Shown here in pieces: positions 45,472 to 55,071 of a stretch of DNA of 64,000 bases (positions are counted from its first letter, which is position 1; each line of letters starts with the position of its first letter). Origin of the DNA: Alphaproteobacteria bacterium (lineage in GTDB: Bacteria; Pseudomonadota; Alphaproteobacteria; Rhizobiales; GCA-2746425). The position numbers and the translations under genes were made by a program. Below the pieces are notes generated by a model that was not told where the DNA came from, did no database searches, and saw nothing but the letters and a program-made list of their open reading frames with translations. The DNA lies in assembly GCA_024743215.1 (NCBI GenBank), contig JANSWZ010000002.1, positions 496,001 to 560,000 of the forward strand, in the 5' to 3' direction.

Positions 45472-46713
45472 TTAGCGGTTTGCCCGTTTTACCGCAGCTG
45501 CGGCATCATCAAGCGCCTCTTGGGGTGATTTCTGCTCCGAGACGGCAGCGCTTAGCTCTGTACCAATGATTTCGATCAGCTCTTCAGCATTGGTGCCAGA
45601 TGTCAGTGGCGCGGCATCCTCAAGTATGCCCGAGAGCGCTTTGTAGTAAGCTTCACCATAGCCGTCTTTCCAGACAGTTTCATCATTGAGCACACTGGTC
45701 CGTACCGGTGCCCCGCCCATGATTGCGCGACGCTTGGCAACTTCTGGGCTGGATATCCAGGAAACAAAGTCCCAAGCCGCATCCTTGTCTTCAGCGTTTG
45801 CCGGCACGCCCCAGGACCATGTACCCAACACGGCCTTGCCACCAGGCACCTCGTGTAGGGTGAAATTGCCAGCAAGATCGCCAGACATGCCACCCTCGGC
45901 GTTCAGGGCTGGAAGCATCCAGTTATAAGAAAGCATGGTCGCCGCCGTGCCTGAAGATACGGCGCGCAATGCTTCATCAAAACCCCAATTGAGCGAGTTT
46001 GCCGGCGCTGCAGATTTATAGGTTTCAATGTATTGGTTAAGTGCCTTTACCGCCGCCTCATTGTTGATGATGATGTTGCCGTCTGTGTCGAACACATCAC
46101 CGCCATTTGCATAGAGCCAGTTCTTCCATTCTTCCATGATCTTGTAGCCCTTCTGGGGCTGCATCGCCGCACCGAACATGTCGTCAGTGGTCAGCGACTT
46201 GACTGTTTCCATGTAGTCTTCGATCGTCGTGGGGATTTCCAGGCCTTCCTTGTCAAAGATATCCTGACGCACGATCAGGCCAAGTGCGTAATTGTAGTAC
46301 GGCACACCATAGGTTTTACCATCTACGACACCAATCGAGCTGACCGCACCAACAAAATCATCAAAATCATAACCGTCGCTGGATGCGATGTAATCATCCA
46401 ACGGCGCCAGATAGCCAGCTTTTGCAAACTCCTCCATCCACGGATTATCGATGATGATCACATCGTAAGTCGCTGATGGCGCAAGGGAGGACGTCAGGAT
46501 TTTATCACGCATTGCATCAAAGGGCATGGCGTCAAACGTGACGGTCACATCCGGGTTGGCCGCCTCATATTCTTCCGTCAGTTTCTTGATGATTTCGTAA
46601 TCGGGTACTTCTTCGATGATAATGTTCAAATCTGCGGCACTTACCAATGCCGTGCTCAAAAACGTCGCTGACAAAAAGGTAGTGACAGCCGGTAGAGAAT
46701 TGAATTTTTTCAT
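45472..46713 (-). CDS. Extracellular sugar-binding protein (family 1)
   Basis: A 413-residue periplasmic binding protein. A signal peptide is clear (FLSATFLSTALVSA followed by ADLN), then DYEIIKKLTEEYEAANPDVTVTF typical of family 1 solute-binding proteins. It delivers an unidentified carbohydrate to the two downstream permeases. Confidence 0.93.
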   Translation of the reverse strand: MKKFNSLPAVTTFLSATFLSTALVSAADLNIIIEEVPDYEIIKKLTEEYEAANPDVTVTFDAMPFDAMRDKILTSSLAPSATYDVIIIDNPWMEEFAKAGYLAPLDDYIASSDGYDFDDFVGAVSSIGVVDGKTYGVPYYNYALGLIVRQDIFDKEGLEIPTTIEDYMETVKSLTTDDMFGAAMQPQKGYKIMEEWKNWLYANGGDVFDTDGNIIINNEAAVKALNQYIETYKSAAPANSLNWGFDEALRAVSSGTAATMLSYNWMLPALNAEGGMSGDLAGNFTLHEVPGGKAVLGTWSWGVPANAEDKDAAWDFVSWISSPEVAKRRAIMGGAPVRTSVLNDETVWKDGYGEAYYKALSGILEDAAPLTSGTNAEELIEIIGTELSAAVSEQKSPQEALDDAAAAVKRANR

Positions 46714-46750
46714 GTCATTGCACTCCTGCTTCAGTTGATTTTCTGATGGT

Positions 46751-47509
46751 TCAAGTCATGTAGACGCCGCCGGTCACGTTCACGGCCTGGCCGGTCATGA
46801 ACCGGGCGCTCTCCGAGGCGAGGAAAACCACAACGTCGGCAACATCCTCTGGCTCCTCAAGTCGCCCGAGTGGCGTCTGGTCAATGTAGGATTGAAGCAC
46901 CTTCTCAGGCGTTGTCCCCAGCAGCTCAGCTTCCCAGGCAATTTCACGCTCCTGCATGGGCGTTCGCACAAAACCGGGGCAAACTGCATTGACGCGAATG
47001 CCGTCCTTGGCGTGCTCGCGCGCCAGCGCCTGCGTCCACCCAACAACAGCAAATTTGCTGGCCGAGTAATGAGCCAACAGAGGCGCACCCACTTTTGCAG
47101 CGAGCGATGCGGTGTTGACGATCACACCTTGTCGACCATGATCCAGAAAGTGCTGAACGGCGCACTGATTGGTGAAGAAGACGCCCTTCGCGTTCACATC
47201 CAGATTGAAATTCCAATCCGCCTCGGACAAATCCAATGCGCGCTTCATGTTTGATACGCCCGCATTGGCATGGACAATATCCACTGGGCCAAACACAGAC
47301 CGGGCCTTGTCGAACACGGCTTCGATTTCAGCCTTGTTCCGCACATCCACCTGACAGCCGAAGGCACGCTCACCCAAAGACGCAGCGGCTTCTTTCGCCA
47401 GATTTTCATCCAGATCTGCAATCAAGACGGCATGCCCAAGCCTGTGAAAGGCACGCGCCGAAGCCAAGCCTATGCCGCCTGCAGCCCCCGTGATCAAAAC
47501 TGTTTTCAT
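46751..47509 (-). CDS. SDR-family oxidoreductase
   Basis: A 252-residue NAD(P)-dependent dehydrogenase. The cofactor motif TGAAGGIG is near residues 7-14, NAG at 82-84, and the catalytic Ser135, Tyr148 and Lys152 are present (YSASK). ATG 47509 has GGGA upstream and starts directly before the first strand; the frame is open to 47704. It is the first gene of the importer operon and divergent from deoR, so it probably oxidises the imported polyol or sugar. Confidence 0.9.
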   Translation of the reverse strand: MKTVLITGAAGGIGLASARAFHRLGHAVLIADLDENLAKEAAASLGERAFGCQVDVRNKAEIEAVFDKARSVFGPVDIVHANAGVSNMKRALDLSEADWNFNLDVNAKGVFFTNQCAVQHFLDHGRQGVIVNTASLAAKVGAPLLAHYSASKFAVVGWTQALAREHAKDGIRVNAVCPGFVRTPMQEREIAWEAELLGTTPEKVLQSYIDQTPLGRLEEPEDVADVVVFLASESARFMTGQAVNVTGGVYMT

Positions 47510-47575
47510 TACAATTCCCAAGAAACCACAATTTATAACAATAAAACACGAAAAAAACATCATTACAACGGAAAA

Positions 47576-47623
47576 TTGTTCTTTTATGTTCGCTATAATT
47601 CCGATATAAACAAAATAGAACAA
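47576..47623. promoter_or_regulatory. Inverted repeat between divergent SDR and DeoR genes
   Basis: TTGTTCT (47576-47582) and AGAACAA (47617-47623) form inverted half-sites 34 bases apart in an AT-rich 152-base divergent promoter region. They are plausible binding sites for the adjacent DeoR regulator on both operons. Confidence 0.4.
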
Positions 47624-47661
47624 ATTTACCTGCGCTTTGGCGAAACTGGGAGGCGAGTAAC

Positions 47662-48453
47662 ATGAAGGCAGCGGCAAAATTACATGCAGCGCAGCGGTAT
47701 TCACTTATTCTTCAGGCGCTGGATGAATCTGGTTTTGTAACGGTCCCCGAGATGGCGGAGGCATGCAATGTTTCAGAGATGACAATGCGTCGCGATCTTG
47801 ACTTTCTGTCGGAAAAAAAGAGGCTTGAAAGAACTCATGGAGGGGCCAGCAAGCTGGATTCCGCCGGGGCTGTCATCGTCGATTTGGTGGAGCCGAACAT
47901 TGCAGCGCGATCTGTCGTCAACAGCGAGGGCAAAAGTGCCATAGCACGCAGCGCAGTCGGGCTCATTCAGCCCAACCAGACGATTGCGCTGGATATTGGA
48001 ACCACTGCCCTGTGCCTTGCCGATCTTCTGCTCGACCACGACGTCAATATCTATACGAGCAGCCTGAAGATCGCCGGAGTGCTTTCAGGCCAAAAGCCAA
48101 GTGTTTTTGTTCCGGGCGGTCGCATATTCGGTTCTGAGCCTTCAGTTGTCGGACCGCAAGCCGTCAAAGGCCTGAGCGATCTTTGCTTTGATGTGGTGTT
48201 CATCGGCGCGTCCGGAATCACGGATGCGGGTTTTTACGACTACTCGCTTGAGGACACGCATATCAAACGCGCTCTGATCGAAGGATCTCAGAAGGTTGTT
48301 GCGCTTATCGACAGCACAAAATTCAACCGCATGTCAGTCGCCAAAGTATGCGCGCTGAAAGACGTTGACATGCTGGTGACGGATGCTGAGCCGCCAGAAC
48401 AATTGTTGGAAACACTCAAAGCTGCCGGCGTCACGGTTCAAATTGCTGCATAG
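47662..48453 (+). CDS. DeoR-family sugar-phosphate regulator
   Basis: A 263-residue repressor. The N-terminal helix-turn-helix includes VTVPEMAEACNVSEMTMRRDL and the DeoR hallmark RTHGGA follows. The C-terminal domain has the ISOCOT sugar-phosphate fold (ALDIGTTALCLADLL). GGGAGG at 47648-47653 sets the ATG. The inducer is probably a phosphorylated sugar made by the FGGY kinase encoded downstream. Confidence 0.93.
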   Translation: MKAAAKLHAAQRYSLILQALDESGFVTVPEMAEACNVSEMTMRRDLDFLSEKKRLERTHGGASKLDSAGAVIVDLVEPNIAARSVVNSEGKSAIARSAVGLIQPNQTIALDIGTTALCLADLLLDHDVNIYTSSLKIAGVLSGQKPSVFVPGGRIFGSEPSVVGPQAVKGLSDLCFDVVFIGASGITDAGFYDYSLEDTHIKRALIEGSQKVVALIDSTKFNRMSVAKVCALKDVDMLVTDAEPPEQLLETLKAAGVTVQIAA

Positions 48454-48478
48454 CTCTCAACTGCAAAAGGAAGACCCC

Positions 48479-49282
48479 ATGATATTCGACTTTCTTGGTG
48501 ACAAGCAAAAGGCCGTTATTTCCATGGCCCATATCGGCGCGATGCCGGGCTCACCGCTGTATGACGCTGATGGCGGCATGGGGAAACTCGTTGAAGATGT
48601 CCTTTCGGATATTGAAAAGCTGCAGGCCGGCGGTGTCGATGCGATTATGTTCGGCAATGAAAATGACCGGCCATATCTGATGAAGGCGACCACCGAAAGC
48701 GTCGCGGCCATGACGAATATTATCACGGCTGCAAAGCCTGTTCTGAAAGTGCCTTTTGGCGTCAATTATCTGTGGGACCCTGCAGCGAGCGTGGCGATTG
48801 CCGCCGCGACAGGTGCCTCCTTTGTGCGCGAGATTTTCACAGGTGTATTTGCCTCCGACATGGGCGTCTGGGCCCCCGATTGCGCAACGCCTTTGCGCAT
48901 GCGCCGCAATCTGGGCTGTGACCACATGAAGCTGCTGTTCAACATCAATGCGGAATTCGCCCATTCTCTGGATCAACGCCCCATCGGCCTTCGTGCCAAG
49001 TCAGCTGTTTTCTCTTCACTGGCAGATGCAATACTGGTCTCCGGCCCCATTACCGGCCAGCCCGCAGAAGGGTCTGACCTGCGCGATGTTGTTGATGCGA
49101 TCGACGGCGCCGTTCCCGTGTTTGCAAATACCGGTGTCAACATCGACAATGTGGATGATGTGATATCGATTGCTTCCGGCTGCATCATCGGCACGCATTT
49201 CAAAGTTGACGGGGATACATGGAACCCGGTTGATAGTGACCGCGTCAAACGCTTCATGGACAAAGTCAACGGATTGCGTTGA
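48479..49282 (+). CDS. BtpA/SgcQ-family TIM-barrel protein
   Basis: A 267-residue TIM barrel. The start MAHIGAMPGSPLYDADGGM and the middle FGNENDRPYLMKATTESVAAM are the BtpA/SgcQ signature. BtpA was named for photosystem I assembly, but the bacterial members sit in sugar operons like this one and are probably lyases or epimerases. AAGGAAG at 48467-48473 precedes ATG 48479. The reaction is unknown. Confidence 0.88.
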   Translation: MIFDFLGDKQKAVISMAHIGAMPGSPLYDADGGMGKLVEDVLSDIEKLQAGGVDAIMFGNENDRPYLMKATTESVAAMTNIITAAKPVLKVPFGVNYLWDPAASVAIAAATGASFVREIFTGVFASDMGVWAPDCATPLRMRRNLGCDHMKLLFNINAEFAHSLDQRPIGLRAKSAVFSSLADAILVSGPITGQPAEGSDLRDVVDAIDGAVPVFANTGVNIDNVDDVISIASGCIIGTHFKVDGDTWNPVDSDRVKRFMDKVNGLR

Positions 49283-49292
49283 GACAACTGGC

Positions 49293-50819
49293 ATGAACGA
49301 GCACATCGATTGCGTCCTGGGTCTGGACATCGGCACCACGTCGACGATTGGCATTCTGATCGAATTGCCTGACAAGGTGCTTGCGAAAGCCTCACGCCCG
49401 GTCACTCTTTCCTCACCAAAGGTTGGATGGGCAGAGGAAAATCCGGAAGACTGGTGGACCAACGTCACCGCGATTGTTCCCGAGCTTCTCAAGCGCTCAG
49501 GCGTTGATGCAGATGCGATCAAGGCCATCGGTATCACAGGCATGCTCCCGGCCCTCGTAATCCTTGATCAGAACGACACGGTCATTCGGCCCGCCATCCA
49601 GCAAAGCGATGGCCGCTGTGGCGCGCAAGTCGCTGAGATTGCGTCTGAAATTGACGAGGCAAAATTTACACAGGTCGCTGGCAATGGCATAAACCAACAA
49701 CTCATCGCCGCGAAACTGCGCTGGCTGGAACAGAACGAGCCTGACAATTTCAAGCGTATCACCACTGTGTTCGGGTCTTATGATTTCATCAATTGGAAGC
49801 TGACCGGCAAAAAGGCGATTGAGCAGAACTGGGCTCTTGAGGCAGGGTTTGTGGACCTTGAAACCCATGAGCTTTCCGATGAACTCATTGCGTTAGGCCA
49901 TGTTTCGCGCGCATGTATTCCGGACAAAATCCGTTCGGAGCAAATTCTCGGGCAGGTCACACACTCTGCCATGCAAGCGACAGGTTTGCGCGTTGGCACA
50001 CCTGTCGTAGGCGGCGCAGCAGATCACATCGCTTCGGGACTGGCAGCAGGCGTTACGCAAGCTGGCGACATGCTTCTGAAATTCGGCGGCTCTATAGATG
50101 TGCTCATTGCCACTGAGACCGCATCGCCGGACCCCAGAATGTTCCTCGACTACCATTTGATACCCGGATTGTTCATGCCCAATGGATGCATGGCGTCGGG
50201 CGGGTCATCTTTAAACTGGTTTGCAGACAGGTTTGCTGGTGGTGAATCCGAGGCTGCGGACAAAGCTGGCATCACATTGCATCAACATCTCGACAAGATC
50301 GCAGCGACCACCCAGCCCGGCGCGGACGGTGTTCAGATAATTCCGTATTTTCTTGGAGAGAAAACACCGATCCATGATACCGACGCCAGAGGCATCATTC
50401 ATGGCCTGAGCCTCAGTCATGATGTGCGCCATGTGTGGCGTGCAATGCTGGAGGGATATGCCTATGCGCTGCGTCATCATGTGGACGTGTTTGAAGAGAT
50501 GGGCCACCCTTCGCGCAGATTTCTTGCATCAGACGGTGGCGCAAATTCGCTGTTGTGGATGCAAATTTGTGCCGATGTTCTGCAACAACCAGTGCAGTTG
50601 CTAAAAGGACATCCCGGTTCATGTCTGGCTGCAGCCTGGGTTGCAGCTATGGGCGTTGGCCTCAGTGATGATTGGGCTGGTATCAACCGCTACGTCACTT
50701 ACGGCAAGCTGATACAACCTGCGCCCGAGACCGCCGGACTATACGACATCGGATACCGAAAGTTTCGTGACACCTATAACGCCCATCGTGTGATCAGGGA
50801 TGCAATCCGTGAGCATTAA
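49293..50819 (+). CDS. FGGY-family carbohydrate kinase
   Basis: A 508-residue sugar kinase. The ATP-binding phosphate-1 motif GLDIGTTSTIGILIE is near residue 9, the sugar-site region ITGMLPALVILDQ near 77, and GGAADHIASGLAAG in the second half. It resembles xylulokinase or ribulokinase-like members; substrate unresolved. Ten bases separate it from the btpA-like stop. The frame extends upstream to 49170 but that part is a shadow of btpA. Confidence 0.92.
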   Translation: MNEHIDCVLGLDIGTTSTIGILIELPDKVLAKASRPVTLSSPKVGWAEENPEDWWTNVTAIVPELLKRSGVDADAIKAIGITGMLPALVILDQNDTVIRPAIQQSDGRCGAQVAEIASEIDEAKFTQVAGNGINQQLIAAKLRWLEQNEPDNFKRITTVFGSYDFINWKLTGKKAIEQNWALEAGFVDLETHELSDELIALGHVSRACIPDKIRSEQILGQVTHSAMQATGLRVGTPVVGGAADHIASGLAAGVTQAGDMLLKFGGSIDVLIATETASPDPRMFLDYHLIPGLFMPNGCMASGGSSLNWFADRFAGGESEAADKAGITLHQHLDKIAATTQPGADGVQIIPYFLGEKTPIHDTDARGIIHGLSLSHDVRHVWRAMLEGYAYALRHHVDVFEEMGHPSRRFLASDGGANSLLWMQICADVLQQPVQLLKGHPGSCLAAAWVAAMGVGLSDDWAGINRYVTYGKLIQPAPETAGLYDIGYRKFRDTYNAHRVIRDAIREH

Positions 50820-51444
50820 AGCGGTACTTTGGGATATCGATGGAACGCTGGTCGACAGTGAGCCTCTGCATCTCAAAGCGCTGCTTGCGGTCTGCATGCA
50901 GTACAAGGTTGATATTTCGGATATCCCGGATGACACATTCATTGGTGTAAACCTGAACGGTGTATGGGACGCTCTCAAGCGTCGGTTTCCAGCACCTTTA
51001 ACCCGAGACATATGGACATCAGCGATAGACGAACACTATGTGCGCCAGTCTGAAACGCTTCATGCCATGCCGGGGGCCATTGAGACCATCCAAAGCCTGA
51101 ATGCACTGGGAATCCGGCAGGCGGCGGTATCAAATTCGGGACGCCAGGTTGTGGATACCAACCTTGCTTTCCTTCGCACCAATGGCATTTTCGAGTTCAG
51201 CATCAGCCTTGATGATGTCAGCAAAGCGAAACCTGATCCCGAGCCCTATTTGCAGGCTTTGACCAGAATGGAGATTGAGCCTTCTCAGGCTCTGTCGGTT
51301 GAAGACAGCCATTCTGGCGCGAAAAGCGCACAGGCAGCCGGGCTTACACTTGTCGCTTATAACAATCGCGGATTACCTGCCGATCTGTGGATAGACGATC
51401 TCAAGGATTTGCCGTCGCATCTGCCAAATTTTCCCATGAAATAA
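50809..51444 (+). CDS. HAD-family phosphatase
   Basis: A small HAD hydrolase with the nucleophile motif DIDGTLVDSE near residue 9, VSNSG and a closing VEDSHSG. It resembles phosphoglycolate phosphatase or beta-phosphoglucomutase-like sugar phosphatases. GTG 50809 is preferred over ATG 50800 because AGGGA precedes it. It overlaps the kinase stop, so it is coupled. It could dephosphorylate a pathway intermediate or detoxify a by-product. Confidence 0.88.
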   Translation: MSIKAVLWDIDGTLVDSEPLHLKALLAVCMQYKVDISDIPDDTFIGVNLNGVWDALKRRFPAPLTRDIWTSAIDEHYVRQSETLHAMPGAIETIQSLNALGIRQAAVSNSGRQVVDTNLAFLRTNGIFEFSISLDDVSKAKPDPEPYLQALTRMEIEPSQALSVEDSHSGAKSAQAAGLTLVAYNNRGLPADLWIDDLKDLPSHLPNFPMK

Positions 51445-51476
51445 AGCATCCGATTGTAAATCTGTACAAGATAACA

Positions 51477-52391
51477 TCACCGTCGGGACTGCCGCTGTTC
51501 TCTCAATTGTTTGAACTTGTTCAGTGCACGCATGGTCCGGCCACCGTCAATCGAAGCAAGGTCGAGGATAATCGTATTGGTGACGGTCATGGGCACGACG
51601 AGAGACTGGGATTCTCCGGCGCCCCCGCGTGAAACGCAGATTTGAAGATCCGGTTGGGGCTGGATTTGTGATTCATTGGTATCTGTCAGCAACAAACACG
51701 TCGCGCCGCGCTCAGCAGCCAATTCTCTCAAATCCTTCAATTGGCCATACGTTTTGCGGAACCCAATCAGCCACAGCACATCCTGCTCGGTCATGGCGTA
51801 AGTCCATTCGAGCTGCTGTTGTTCCGCTGCGCCGAGGTCTACCGCGTCATACCCGGATCGCCGCAGCCGCATGGCAACAAGCTTTGCCAGTGCCGCGCCG
51901 TGGCTTGTTCCAATCATGAAAATGCGGCGCGCCTTCAGCAGCGCCTGCGAAAAGTCGCGTAGTGCCTCGTCAGAGACCTGATCGCGTAAATGTTCCAGTG
52001 CTGCAATTTCACTGCCCACAATCGAGGACAACAATCCGCCCTCGCCGGCGCGGGCCAGACGCGCCGCAATCCGGGCAGTGGGGTCGGCAAATTCGCCCTG
52101 TCCTTCAACAAGGCTGTTTTGAAGGAAGGTACGAAACTCTGGATATCCCCTGAATCCCAGACGCCGTGCCAGACGCACCGCCGAGGCCGGGTGAACGCCT
52201 GCACGCGACGAGATTTCCTTGCCGTTTTCAAATGCGCTGCGAACAGGATCACCGGTCAGAACTTTTAACAACCGCGTATCGGCATCAGTCAGTTGCGCAA
52301 AATGCCGGGTAATCAGCGCACCCAGATCGTCGGCAAAAACGCCTGCCAGACTACCAGACAGATAACCGGGCTGGGCAAATGTGTCGTCCAT
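51477..52391 (-). CDS. RpiR/MurR-family regulator (HTH + SIS)
   Basis: A regulator with an N-terminal HTH_6 (EISSRAGVHPASAVRLARRLGF) and a C-terminal SIS sugar-phosphate domain with IFMIGTSHGAALAKLVAMRL. ATG 52391 follows GGGGGAA at good spacing; an ATG at 52412 is possible. It is the last gene of the ugp-like operon, whose ATPase gene stops four bases before the 52412 option. Confidence 0.88.
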   Translation of the reverse strand: MDDTFAQPGYLSGSLAGVFADDLGALITRHFAQLTDADTRLLKVLTGDPVRSAFENGKEISSRAGVHPASAVRLARRLGFRGYPEFRTFLQNSLVEGQGEFADPTARIAARLARAGEGGLLSSIVGSEIAALEHLRDQVSDEALRDFSQALLKARRIFMIGTSHGAALAKLVAMRLRRSGYDAVDLGAAEQQQLEWTYAMTEQDVLWLIGFRKTYGQLKDLRELAAERGATCLLLTDTNESQIQPQPDLQICVSRGGAGESQSLVVPMTVTNTIILDLASIDGGRTMRALNKFKQLREQRQSRR

Positions 52392-52415
52392 GAGGGTTCC
52401 CCCGGCCTGCATCGT

Positions 52416-53495
52416 CTACGCAGCCCCTCGGGCGAGCACTGCTCTGCATTGATCAGGAGAGGTTTGTGGCATGTCCAAACGCACACCTGTCACCGGATCA
52501 AAGCATAGTGCCTGGCTGGGCTCGAGAGCGAGCCAGATTTGATCTCCCTCGACAGGCAAAGCCTCACCTCGGGGAACAACCGCACACATCCTCCCGCCAG
52601 GACTGTCACAATGGAGAATGAAGGCTGAACCGGTCATTTCAGTGAGGGCAACACGCGCCTCAATGGCCGGCTGGGCAGGCCGGGCATGATGCAGTGTCAG
52701 CGCCTCGGGGCGGAACCCGATCTCGACATCAAGCGGCGCATCCCAACCACCCAACTGCTCTGCCGAGACGAAATTCATGGCCGGAGCGCCCAGAAAACCC
52801 GCAACGAAGCGATTGGCAGGCTGGTCATAAATCACATCAGGCGTGTCGAATTGCTGCAGATGCCCGTCCTTCATGACCGCAACGCGATCTGCAAGCGACA
52901 GCGCCTCGGTCTGATCATGTGTCACATAGACAATCGTCGCGCCCAGTTGCCGATGCAAATCCTTGATTTCGGTCCGCATGGCAACCCGCAGGGAATTGTC
53001 GAGGTTTGACAGCGGTTCGTCCATCAGGAAGGTCGAGCTGTTGCGTGCCATCGCCCGCCCCATCGCCACGCGCTGGCGCTGCCCACCAGACAGGGCTCCG
53101 GGTTTGCGGTCGAGATAGGGGGTCAATTGCAATGTCTCCGCCACGTCCCGTGCGCGGGCAATGCGCTCAATCTTTGGAACTTTTCGTAGTTCCAAACCAA
53201 AAGCGATGTTTTCCAATACGGTCATATGCGGATAGAGCGCATAGTTCTGAAAGATCATCGCAATGTCGCGGTCCTGTGGCGGCAGATCATTGGCACGACG
53301 ACCATCAATCAGCAATTCGCCTTCTTTGCAGGGGTCCAGCCCGGCCAGCAGGCGCAGCAGTGTGGATTTGCCGCAGCCGGACGGGCCAACAATCACAATA
53401 AACTCGCCATCGCCAATATCCATGGAAACCCCATGCAAAACCTGCGGCCCATCATCATAAGACTTGCGAATGTCTTTCAGGGTGATCGCGCTCAT
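52416..53495 (-). CDS. ugpC: UgpC-type ABC ATPase
   Basis: A 359-residue ATPase for glycerol-3-phosphate or glycerophosphodiester import. Walker A GPSGCGKST is at residues 37-45, the signature LSGGQRQRVAMGRAMARN and Walker B FLMDEPLSNLDNS are in place. It overlaps the phosphodiesterase gene by four bases. The symbol rests on the linked UgpQ-like gene, since MalK, MsmX and UgpC are alike in sequence. Confidence 0.85.
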   Translation of the reverse strand: MSAITLKDIRKSYDDGPQVLHGVSMDIGDGEFIVIVGPSGCGKSTLLRLLAGLDPCKEGELLIDGRRANDLPPQDRDIAMIFQNYALYPHMTVLENIAFGLELRKVPKIERIARARDVAETLQLTPYLDRKPGALSGGQRQRVAMGRAMARNSSTFLMDEPLSNLDNSLRVAMRTEIKDLHRQLGATIVYVTHDQTEALSLADRVAVMKDGHLQQFDTPDVIYDQPANRFVAGFLGAPAMNFVSAEQLGGWDAPLDVEIGFRPEALTLHHARPAQPAIEARVALTEMTGSAFILHCDSPGGRMCAVVPRGEALPVEGDQIWLALEPSQALCFDPVTGVRLDMPQTSPDQCRAVLARGAA

Positions 53496-54241
53496 TGCCC
53501 CGCCTCCCGCGCAAAACTGGTTCGCAGCGCGATGGCAAGGCTCGGACGATCGGTGGTAAAGACCTTCACCTTCAGTTGCAGCGCCTTGGTGATTTGCGCC
53601 GCATCATGGGCGGCCCAGCAGCCAAATTCGATGCCAGCCTGCTCGACCTGCGCCATGACCTGAGTGTCAGCACGGTCGATGTTCAGGCCAATTTCAGGAA
53701 TGCCATGCGCCTGCGCCACTTCAATCACCGCTTTAAGGCCAAGCTGCGTTTGAACGGCTGGACTGACCAGCCACAATCGCGTGCTGTCAGTGTGGCGCGC
53801 AAGCTCGTCCAGCGTGGCGAGGAGGAAAGACGAGAAACCGGTGCGTTTCAACATATTGTGGTGCTTGAGCACTTTTATCGCTTTTGGAACAAAGTCGGAA
53901 TAAGGCACGCCGTTACAATCAGGCTTGAATTCACAACGGAAATCAACCGCGCTATCTGCATAGAGTTCGCAAAGCTCTGCCAACGAGACCGGATGCTCGC
54001 CAACGCTGTAATTGATCCGAGCCGCGCGAATTTCAGCTTCGGTCAACTTGCAGATTTCACCACTCTTATCGGTGGTCCCATCCAGTGTGGGATCGTGATG
54101 CACCATGATCGCCCCATCGATGCTGGGGTGGAGGTCAAACTCAACCTCTTCCAACGGCAAACGTGCTGTGCTGCGAAACCCGGTGGGCGTGCTGTCGCCA
54201 AATTCCAGCGTGCCGCCACGATGAGAAGCGATACGTGTCAT
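53492..54241 (-). CDS. ugpQ: Glycerophosphodiester phosphodiesterase (UgpQ-like)
   Basis: Cytosolic enzyme that releases sn-glycerol-3-phosphate from glycerophosphodiesters. The GDPD motifs are IASHRGGTLEFGDSTPTGF near residue 3, VEFDLHPSIDGA and MVHHDPTLDGTTD. The first motif has GDS where many members have PEN, so Asp replaces the usual metal-binding Glu. AAGGAG precedes ATG 54241; the open frame above it lies inside the permease gene. Its place among importer genes makes glycerophosphodiesters the likely substrate. Confidence 0.88.
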   Translation of the reverse strand: MTRIASHRGGTLEFGDSTPTGFRSTARLPLEEVEFDLHPSIDGAIMVHHDPTLDGTTDKSGEICKLTEAEIRAARINYSVGEHPVSLAELCELYADSAVDFRCEFKPDCNGVPYSDFVPKAIKVLKHHNMLKRTGFSSFLLATLDELARHTDSTRLWLVSPAVQTQLGLKAVIEVAQAHGIPEIGLNIDRADTQVMAQVEQAGIEFGCWAAHDAAQITKALQLKVKVFTTDRPSLAIALRTSFAREAGQ

Positions 54242-54261
54242 GTCATGTCTCCTTTTTTCCA

Positions 54262-55071
54262 TCACTTCACTGCGCCCATCATGATCCCGCGCACCAGATG
54301 GCGCTCGACGAAGATGAAGCCCAGAAGAACCGGCAAAATAGTGATCGTGGAGGCCGCCATCACAAGCGGCCAGTTGATGACCCCCTCGCCCGGATCTATC
54401 CGGTACAGTCGCGCCAGCCCGATTTGCAGGGTGTAAAGATCCTCTCGCCCCACCGCGACCAGCGGCCAGATGTAATTGTTCCATTCGGTGATGAAGATGT
54501 AGAGCCCCATGGACAGGATCGCCGGTTTTGCAATTGGTACAATCACCCGCCAGAGCACCTGAAGCGGCGTCGCGCCATCCATGTAAGCAGCCTCGTCCAG
54601 CGCACGGGGAATGCCGCGAATGTATTGGCGCAGAAAGAAGGCGGCAAAGCCGTTTGAAATCGCTGGCAGGATCAACCCGGCATAGGTATCCAGCAAGCCT
54701 GCATTGGCCAGTGTCAGATAATTGGGAATGAGTGTGATGTGGCTGGGGATCATCAGCGTTGCCACCACTGCGCCAAACATCAAATTGCCACCGGGAAAGC
54801 GGTAACGTGCAAAAGCAAAGGCCGCCATTGTGGCAACCGCCAGGCCGACAATTGTCACCAATCCAGACACAATGACGGAGTTTAAAAGATAGCGCGCAAA
54901 ATTATACTGCCCGATCGCCATCTCATAATTGCTCAAGGTGAAATCCAGCTTGCCGGTGTAGTAGGCATCCGCAGTCTGGAACGACATCCAGATTGAATAA
55001 AGCACCGGCGACAGAAACAGCACACCCGCTGTCAAAGCGAGCAAGGCAAGCAGTGGGTTTTCAGGCTTCAT
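54262..55071 (-). CDS. ugpE: UgpE-type ABC permease
   Basis: A 269-residue permease with six segments and the EAA loop MDGATPLQVLWRVIVPIAKPA. It overlaps ugpA by 11 bases and precedes the phosphodiesterase. Confidence 0.88.
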   Translation of the reverse strand: MKPENPLLALLALTAGVLFLSPVLYSIWMSFQTADAYYTGKLDFTLSNYEMAIGQYNFARYLLNSVIVSGLVTIVGLAVATMAAFAFARYRFPGGNLMFGAVVATLMIPSHITLIPNYLTLANAGLLDTYAGLILPAISNGFAAFFLRQYIRGIPRALDEAAYMDGATPLQVLWRVIVPIAKPAILSMGLYIFITEWNNYIWPLVAVGREDLYTLQIGLARLYRIDPGEGVINWPLVMAASTITILPVLLGFIFVERHLVRGIMMGAVK

